Assembly: GCA_030544235.1 (NCBI GenBank) | Contig: CM060478.1 | Span: forward strand, 25,305,227-25,369,226 | Reading direction: 5' to 3' | DNA length: 64,000 bases | Source: Lepturacanthus savala | Lineage: Eukaryota > Chordata > Actinopteri > Scombriformes > Trichiuridae | Part shown: positions 59,484 through 64,000 of the stretch, piece by piece | Layout: every line of letters starts with the position of its first letter | How positions within the stretch are numbered: position 1 is the stretch's first letter | Notes under the pieces: generated by a model | What the model saw: the letters and a program-made list of their open reading frames with translations, nothing else | Database searches by the model: none | Told to the model about the DNA's origin: nothing | Program-made: the position numbers and the translations under genes

Positions 59484-62400
59484 TTGTTTTACTGAATGTA
59501 ACTGGAGTCATTTCCACTTCTTAGGGTTTGAGTCAGAACGCTCATAAGAAGTTGAGATTCATCCCTGGCATCGTCTACATTGATGGTGAATTAATAATCT
59601 AATACTGTAATATTAGATCCTATTAGTGACTGCTTCCTGTTTACAGTGTTTGTTTGTTTATCTCCAGAGGGCGGGGCTGTGGGTCAGTCGGTGGAGGACA
59701 GACGGAGGACGCTGTCTGAGCTGCAGACGATGTTTAAAACCACGGGTTTCACCTTCCACCTGCTGCTGCTGGAACAGGTGATGGATGAAAACATCAGTCC
59801 ATTAATCCACCAGCTGTTTGATTTATTAAATGCTGTAAATGACCCTTCAGAGTTTCCCAAAGATGAAGATTCCACCTAAAATGTCTGTTTTTGTTTTTAT
59901 TCTCTGGTTCCAGCTTCTCTTCTCTGATTATTTCCTGGTTTCTTTAGTCTCTATAATAGTAAACTGATGATCTTTGGGTTGTGACTGTTGGTCTGGACAA
60001 AAAAAGACATTTTAGGTTGAATCTTCAGCTTTGATGAAACACTGATCCACATTTTACTCCATTTAATGGTAATCAATAATTGATAGGTAATCCGTTATGA
60101 GAACAGTTATTTGCAGTGTTAGTAAGTTGTTTTTACCCTCTCTATCCTCTCAGGTTCTGGATCTTCCTGGTTCCGTGTTGTTAGCGTGTCCTTCAGCTCC
60201 ATCAGACTCCTATAAAGCAGCCGTGGATCGTTTCCTTCAGGCCGACGCAGGCCAACGCTCCACGGAACAGAAACAGGAAGAAACATGGCCGCCAGACGTC
60301 CAGACGCAGCAGACGCAGCGTCTGCAGCAGCTGATTGACTCAGCCAAGACTCTGACGGCCAGAGAAGATCTGCTGCAAACACTCAGGTCAGAGACAGCTG
60401 GTCCACACTGGTTCAAACTGAGAGAGAAGTGGAGGAAGTCTGAGCAATTAATTACATTTTTTTTAATGAATTGCTGATTTATATGTCAAACCATCTCCAA
60501 AATCATATAATCGAGTTGTCTGTCTGTGTCATGGATGTGTTATAAAACCAACATCCATGATATGTCTGTCTGTGACAGACTAATAATATTTGCCAAGATG
60601 ATAAAGTCAAAAACTTTTTAAAAGTACAGTTAATAGATTCACTCATCAGGTCTCTATAAATGTATATTGTGTGTTGATGTTTGTGTGATATATGTATGTA
60701 TGACAACATAACTGCTAGATTGTCTATCAGATGATCTTTACGTGGCAACACAACAAATCTGTTTAACCCTTTAAGACCGAAGCTTAAAAACTTCTGCCTG
60801 GACTTTTTAAATAATCTATCTCTGAACCTCAGCAGAGGTTTTATCACACGTGAGGTTTGTTTTCCTGACATTTTCATTATAAAATCCTCCTATCTGCTTT
60901 CCTTCAACACTCTTTCACTGCTCATTTTCCCTGTAAACGAAGGGGCTGATTCGTGGGCTTCAGGGAAAGTCCAGAGTGACATTACCGTAATGACACTAAA
61001 TTCAACGTAAAGCGCAAGGTCTTACCTTTCAGAAAGCGTTTGAATTTTGCAGATAGAGCAAACCGTTGTGTAAAACAGTCGGGTTAACATCAGGGTTAAC
61101 ATCTCAAACAAAACCAGTCACTCAGGCTGAATAAATACATTGTGGAACTTAAAAATTAATCATGATTCCAATATTGACCAAAATCATCATGTTAATGATT
61201 TTTTTCCAGAATCGAACAGCCCAAGTCTATTACATATATATATATATATATCCTTTTTTTATTTAAAAAAATAAATGAATCTGTTGAATCTTTAAATGTC
61301 CTCAGGCAGCATCTGCTGGTCCACACAGCTCGAACTGCAGGATACAGCAAACTGATGCTGGGAGACAGCTGCACCCGACTGGCTGTGAAGCTGCTGAGCA
61401 GCATCTCACTGGGCCGAGGAGCTCAGCTGGCCCAGGACACGGTGAGGGACACGTGATGCTGCTCTACATACATGTAGCATGTCTAACATGATGCACGCTT
61501 CTCTACATACATGTAGCATGTCTAACATGATGCTGCTCTACATACATGTAGCATGTCTAACATGATGTCGCTCTACATACAGGTAGCATGTCTAACATGA
61601 TGCTGCTCTACATACATGTAGCATGTCTAACATGATGCACGCTTCTCTACATACATGTAGCATGTCTAACATGATGCTGCTCTACATACATGTAGCATGT
61701 CTAACATGATGCTGCTCTACATACATGTAGCATGTCTAACATGATGCACGCTTCTCTACATACATGTAGCATGTCTAACATGATGCTGCTCTACATACAT
61801 GTAGCATGTCTAACATGATGTCGCTCTACATACAGGTAGCATGTCTAACATGATGCTGCTCTACATACATGTAGCATGTCTAACATGATGCACGCTTCTC
61901 TACATACATGTAGCATGTCTAACATGATGCTGCTCTACATACATGTAGCATGTCTAACATGATGTCGCTCTACATACAGGTAGCATGTCTAACATGATGC
62001 TGCTCTACATACATGTAGCATGTCTAACATGATGCACGCTTCTCTACATACATGTAGCATGTCTAACATGATGCTGCTCTACATACATGTAGCATGTCTA
62101 ACATGATGCTGCTCTACATACATGTAGCATGTCTAACATGATGCACGCTTCTCTACATACATGTAGCATGTCTAACATGATGCTGCTCTACATACATGTA
62201 GCATGTCTAACATGATGTCGCTCTACATACAGGTAGCATGTCTAACATGATGCACGCTGCTCTACATACATGTAGCATGTCTAACATGATGCTGCTCTAC
62301 ATACATGTAGCATGTCTAACATGATGCTGCTCTACATACATGTAGCATGTCTAACATGATGCTGCTCTACATACATGTAGCATGTCTAACATGATGCTGC

Positions 62401-63865
62401 TCTACATACATGTAGCATGTCTAACATGATGCACGCTTCTCTACATACATGTAGCATGTCTAACATGATGCTGCTCTACATACATGTAGCATGTCTAACA
62501 TGATGTCGCTCTACATACAGGTAGCATGTCTAACATGATGCTGCTCTACATACATGTAGCATGTCTAACATGATGCACGCTTCTCTACATACATGTAGCA
62601 TGTCTAACATGATGCTGCTCTACATACATGTAGCATGTCTAACATGATGCTGCTCTACATACATGTAGCATGTCTAACATGATGCACGCTTCTCTACATA
62701 CATGTAGCATGTCTAACATGATGCTGCTCTACATACATGTAGCATGTCTAACATGATGTCGCTCTACATACAGGTAGCATGTCTAACATGATGCACGCTG
62801 CTCTACATACATGTAGCATGTCTAACATGATGCTGCTCTACATACATGTAGCATGTCTAACATGATGCTGCTCTACATACATGTAGCATGTCTAACATGA
62901 TGCTGCTCTACATACATGTAGCATGTCTAACATGATGCTGCTCTACATACATGTAGCATGTCTAACATGATGCACGCTTCTCTACATACATGTAGCATGT
63001 CTAACATGATGCTGCTCTACATACATGTAGCATGTCTAACATGATGTCGCTCTACATACAGGTAGCATGTCTAACATGATGCTGCTCTACATACATGTAG
63101 CATGTCTAACATGATGCACGCTTCTCTACATACATGTAGCATGTCTAACATGATGCTGCTCTACATACATGTAGCATGTCTAACATGATGCTGCTCTACA
63201 TACATGTAGCATGTCTAACATGATGCACGCTTCTCTACATACATGTAGCATGTCTAACATGATGCTGCTCTACATACATGTAGCATGTCTAACATGATGT
63301 CGCTCTACATACAGGTAGCATGTCTAACATGATGCACGCTGCTCTACATACATGTAGCATGTCTAACATGATGCTGCTCTACATACATGTAGCATGTCTA
63401 ACATGATGCTGCTCTACATACATGTAGCATGTCTAACATGATGCTGCTCTACATACATGTAGCATGTCTAACATGATGCTGCTCTACATACATGTAGCAT
63501 GTCTAACATGATGCTGCTCTACATACATGTCTGAGCTTAAAGTGATGATTGTAATAATTGTGCAGGGATTCTCTGACTCTCGGTACGGGGACGTTATCTC
63601 TGTGCGGCCGATGAGGGATTATTCTGCTAAAGAAATCGCGTTTTACAACCGTCTGTTCAACGTGCCGACTGTCTTCACCCCAGGCCTGGACACCAAGGTA
63701 AAACCAGCAGCTACACCCAGTCTGATTGTAACAGGATGCTGCTGTGATGCAACCTAACCTTGTGTGTCCTCAGGCTTCAGATAAATCCAGTATTCAGCGT
63801 CTCACTCAGAGTTTCATCACCAAACTGCAGGCGGATTTTCCCTCCACGGTCAGCACCATCTACAG
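51677..63865 (+). CDS. ctu2: Cytoplasmic tRNA 2-thiolation protein 2 (CTU2), 3' end outside window
   Basis: Coding exons: 51677-51729, 53373-53438, 58736-58814, 58912-58971, 59525-59585, 59668-59777, 60154-60386, 61306-61441, 63566-63697, 63774-63865; all junctions keep phase. About 340 residues are visible. They include an N-terminal CxxC...CxxC zinc site (C20, C23, C39, C42), RAMLGKNRLIFPGEKVLL with the degenerate P-loop-like SGGPSS (72-77), and the conserved GDSCTRLAVKLL and VRPMRDYSAKEIAFYNRLF blocks. CTU2 partners CTU1 to place sulfur on wobble uridine 34 of Lys, Glu and Gln tRNAs, taking sulfur from URM1. The CTU2 loop lacks the SGGKDS signature of the catalytic CTU1, as is normal for this subunit. 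The remaining C-terminus should lie just right of the window. Confidence 0.95.
52697..52776. repeat. (TA)n microsatellite
   Basis: About 80 bp of TA dinucleotides in ctu2 intron 1. Confidence 0.97.
53114..53300. repeat. Two (TG)n tracts
   Basis: A pure (TG)n at 53114-53162 and an interrupted one at 53261-53300, in ctu2 intron 1 upstream of exon 2. Confidence 0.93.
53373..53438 (+). CDS. ctu2: ctu2 coding exon 2
   Basis: Acceptor TTTCTAG|GAAATG, donor TGCAG|GTAAGA. It encodes KCVKCKEATPVVVIRAGDSYC, giving the first CxxC and the third cysteine of the zinc site. Confidence 0.95.
54575..57721 (-). CDS. LINE ORF2: endonuclease-reverse transcriptase
   Basis: Open for about 1,045 codons. The APE-type endonuclease comes first, about residues 85-295 (LLNIRS, TETWL, GRGGGVAV, VVYRPP, VGDFNIH, HTLDLV, SDH). 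The RT follows at about 570-820 (LLDLSAAFDTIDH, GVPQGSVLGP, and the catalytic CYADDTQLY), and a C-terminal domain ends FLFQKAYGQGS. Every diagnostic motif is present and there are no internal stops. It is in the same frame as ORF1, separated by one TGA. No ATG occurs before the endonuclease; the first Met is near residue 178, and a GTG sits at 57712-57710. This copy is 5'-truncated and so unlikely to move. Confidence 0.88.
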   Translation of the reverse strand, partial: PDRVGARAQSRSVKHFSVSHSSHPELSHIPGSGKQIETVSIPRIVSFNKPSFNKPSIRRPIRQRTNNLIKIIPCRNKTKVTSNKLIKCGLLNIRSIASKSLLVNDLVGDYKLDILALTETWLQQDEYVSLNESTPPSHINFHTARSTGRGGGVAVISHSSLGVSPKNNHNYQSFETLLLSMTDSRQTNKKPALFAVVYRPPSPYSVFLAEFSTFLSSIVLNYDKIVIVGDFNIHVDNNSDSLSNAFGSILDGIGFTQNVNKPTHSHKHTLDLVLTYGIEISDLVVLPHNPVLSDHFLITFQFIMNDNSSPVVKTEMKRALCDYSVLKYKEIIQPIFTPTYNYENSSSDMLCPATCDELVENTMHTLHSALDLVAPLKCKTVRPRTLSPWYNTETRSLKKATHKLEKMWRRSRTDHSLRAWKNSLLAYKQALRKAKTRYYSSLIEENKNNPRFLFSTVARLTNSHSSVDPSIPVSLSCDNFLNFFNNKIISIRDKIDQILPNISAEEAQAVSLEAPLNPVILLDKFTPADPAQLTKIIMSSKSTTCILDPIPIKLLKETLPLIIDNILDIINMSLITGYVPQAFKHAVIKPLLKKNTLEPDILVNYRPISNLPFLSKVLERVVVQQLCQHLQDNSLFEEFQSGFRAHHSTETALVKVTNDLLLAADDGLGSVLVLLDLSAAFDTIDHSILLQRLEQDIGIRGSALSWFKSYLSNRFQFVSVNQQSSSYSRVTYGVPQGSVLGPILFTLYMLPLGNIIRKHGINFHCYADDTQLYLSIKPDQIRLVHKLSACVRDIKTWMSVNYLLLNPDKTEVIILGPKSVRESLSEQLVTLDNVKIASSTTVKNLGVLFEPDLSFKPHINQACRTAFFHLRNIAKIRNILSKNDAEKLIHAFVTSRLDYCNSLLVACPKSSLKSFQLVQNAAARLLTGTNRREHITPVLQALHWLPVEFRIKFKILLLTYKTINGMGPSYLKDALVPYHPNRTLRSQNAGLLVVPRVHKSTVGARAFSYQAPILWNQLPINIKEADTVCAFKARLKTFLFQKAYGQGS
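57722..58065 (-). CDS. LINE ORF1 C-terminal part (SGNH/esterase-like)
   Basis: The visible part runs from HAGGNDARRRQSEILKLNV through FIDNWRAFWGKPGLIRRDGI to the end SLPK and a TGA at 57722-57724. GxND and D-x-IHP are blocks of SGNH-type esterases found in ORF1 of several CR1/L2-group LINEs. The N-terminus is missing because the element is 5'-truncated. The open frame continues into hAT sequence upstream, a chance fusion. Confidence 0.7.
58075..58281 (-). pseudogene. BED zinc-finger start of a hAT transposase
   Basis: From the ATG at 58281 the frame reads MTENTDITIDDAPATFKSFV, then a BED finger with CRHC and HLQHDH as the metal-binding pairs, and is cut by the LINE at about 58065. In hAT transposases this finger binds the element ends. 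No catalytic region follows. Confidence 0.75.
58736..58814 (+). CDS. ctu2: ctu2 coding exon 3
   Basis: Acceptor GTTTTAG|GGATTG. It encodes DCFKEYFIHKFRAMLGKNRL then IFPGEK. The donor is the weak AAG|GTTGGA; protein similarity and phase fix it. Confidence 0.93.
58912..58971 (+). CDS. ctu2: ctu2 coding exon 4
   Basis: Acceptor GGTGCAG|GTGCTG. Twenty codons, VLLAVSGGPSSCSMLRQVQE, containing the degenerate P-loop. The donor GAG|GTTCAT is again weak. Confidence 0.93.
59123..59158. repeat. (TA)n microsatellite
   Basis: Pure TA tract in ctu2 intron 4. Confidence 0.95.
59435..59479. repeat. (TA)n microsatellite
   Basis: Pure TA tract in ctu2 intron 4, about 45 bases before exon 5 and preceded by the 15-bp tandem duplication ACTGTGTGTTCAACA. 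Confidence 0.95.
59525..59585 (+). CDS. ctu2: ctu2 coding exon 5
   Basis: Acceptor CTTCTTAG|GGTTTG, donor GATG|GTGAAT. It encodes GLSQNAHKKLRFIPGIVYID. Confidence 0.92.
59668..59777 (+). CDS. ctu2: ctu2 coding exon 6
   Basis: Acceptor TCTCCAG|AGGGCG, donor GAACAG|GTGATG. It encodes GGAVGQSVEDRRRTLSELQ and GFTFHLLLLEQ. An open frame continues past the donor into the intron but is not conserved. Confidence 0.93.
60154..60386 (+). CDS. ctu2: ctu2 coding exon 7
   Basis: Acceptor CTCTCAG|GTTCTG, donor CTCAG|GTCAGA. The longest visible exon (77 codons). It has the SYKAAVDRFLQ block, a Gln/Thr-rich variable stretch, and SAKTLTAREDLLQTL. Confidence 0.93.
61306..61441 (+). CDS. ctu2: ctu2 coding exon 8
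   Basis: Acceptor CCTCAG|GCAGCA, donor GACACG|GTGAGG. It encodes YSKLMLGDSCTRLAVKLL and SLGRGAQLAQDT, conserved in CTU2. The minisatellite starts about ten bases after this donor. Confidence 0.95.
61452..63530. repeat. 35-40-bp minisatellite with 541-bp higher-order repeat, ctu2 intron 8
   Basis: Nearly 60 units of TACATACATGTAGCATGTCT followed by AACATGATG and a variable end. Four unit types differ at that end: CTGCTC, CACGCTTCTC, TCGCTC (with CAGGTAG) and CACGCTGCTC. The last type occurs at 62249, 62790 and 63331, exactly 541 bp apart, and the intervening order of types is the same each time. The array fills most of the 2.1-kb intron. Confidence 0.95.
63566..63697 (+). CDS. ctu2: ctu2 coding exon 9
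   Basis: Acceptor GTGCAG|GGATTC, donor ACCAAG|GTAAAA. Exactly 44 codons, including DVISVRPMRDYSAKEIAFYN and VFTPGLDTK. Confidence 0.95.
63774..63865 (+). CDS. ctu2: ctu2 coding exon 10 (last visible)
   Basis: Acceptor CCTCAG|GCTTCA, donor TACAG|GTCAGA. It encodes SSIQRLTQSFITKLQADFPS and TVSTIYR. Later exons lie outside the window. Confidence 0.93.
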
Positions 63866-64000
63866 GTCAGAACAGCAGCACTGTCATTTACTGATCCCAG
63901 ATACATGTGTTATACATGAGGCTGCTGCAATGATGAGCTGAGAAATGACTTTTATTGAAATAAAACTTTTTCATGATATTCTAATTGTAAATTCATGCGG

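Noticed and set aside
59778..59879. Continuation of ctu2 exon 6 into an open frame
   Set aside because: The GTGATG donor after GAACAG keeps phase with exon 7, and the extra residues do not match CTU2.
61452..63530. CRISPR-like array appearance (regular repeats with short variable parts)
   Set aside because: The variable parts are only four recurring types, units are directly tandem, and the array lies in a spliced vertebrate intron.

Overview
This window looks like teleost fish nuclear DNA. Two vertebrate genes with consensus GT-AG introns sit among fish-type transposons (Tc1/mariner, hAT, a CACTA-like element, Gypsy, L2/CR1-group LINEs, a tRNA-derived SINE), long minisatellites, and (TA)n and (TG)n microsatellites. 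No bacterial operons, CRISPR arrays or RNA genes are present.

Left part (1-35.3 kb): accessory, repeat-built DNA without a host gene. After a GACA-type repeat (341-749), a segment of about 1 kb occurs three times in tandem (1352-4199). Each copy has about 250 bp of non-repetitive sequence followed by an array of a pyrimidine-rich 21-bp minisatellite. The same minisatellite returns at 12.0-13.8 kb and 15.3-35.3 kb, giving over 23 kb in total. The interruptions are transposons. A decayed minus-strand Gypsy element (LTR, purine tract, integrase, RNase H, RT, end of protease) lies in the array. Its LTR appears split by a 4.75-kb CACTA-like element (4292-9041), which itself contains a SINE, an internally deleted hAT and two head-to-head Tc1 fragments. 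A separate Tc1 element (DD34E) interrupts the array at 13.8-15.3 kb.

Middle part (35.3-50.2 kb): AT-rich DNA and a 19-bp-type GACA/ACGTCA minisatellite (38.7-40.75 kb), then rnf166 on the minus strand in six coding exons. These give a 232-residue E3 ubiquitin ligase with RING, C2HC, C2H2-type fingers and a UIM. Its introns hold a nearly complete Tc1-like element with 29-bp perfect inverted repeats, another Tc1 end, a LINE 3' fragment and a 42-bp hAT relic.

Right part (50.2-64 kb): ctu2 on the plus strand, ten coding exons visible, running off the window. It encodes the CTU2 subunit of the cytoplasmic tRNA 2-thiolation complex. rnf166 and ctu2 are divergent, with 1.5 kb between start codons. 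As known for human 16q24.3, this head-to-head order is conserved, so a shared promoter region is likely. ctu2 intron 2 carries a hAT element with an 8-bp target duplication, into which an L2/CR1-type LINE with an open endonuclease-RT frame has inserted. Intron 8 is filled by a 36-bp minisatellite with a 541-bp higher-order period.

Exon coordinates for both genes were derived by hand from splice sites, reading phase and protein similarity; every junction keeps phase. Family names of transposons rest on motifs and remembered family features, not on a database search. The very long open frames across the minisatellites are considered spurious.
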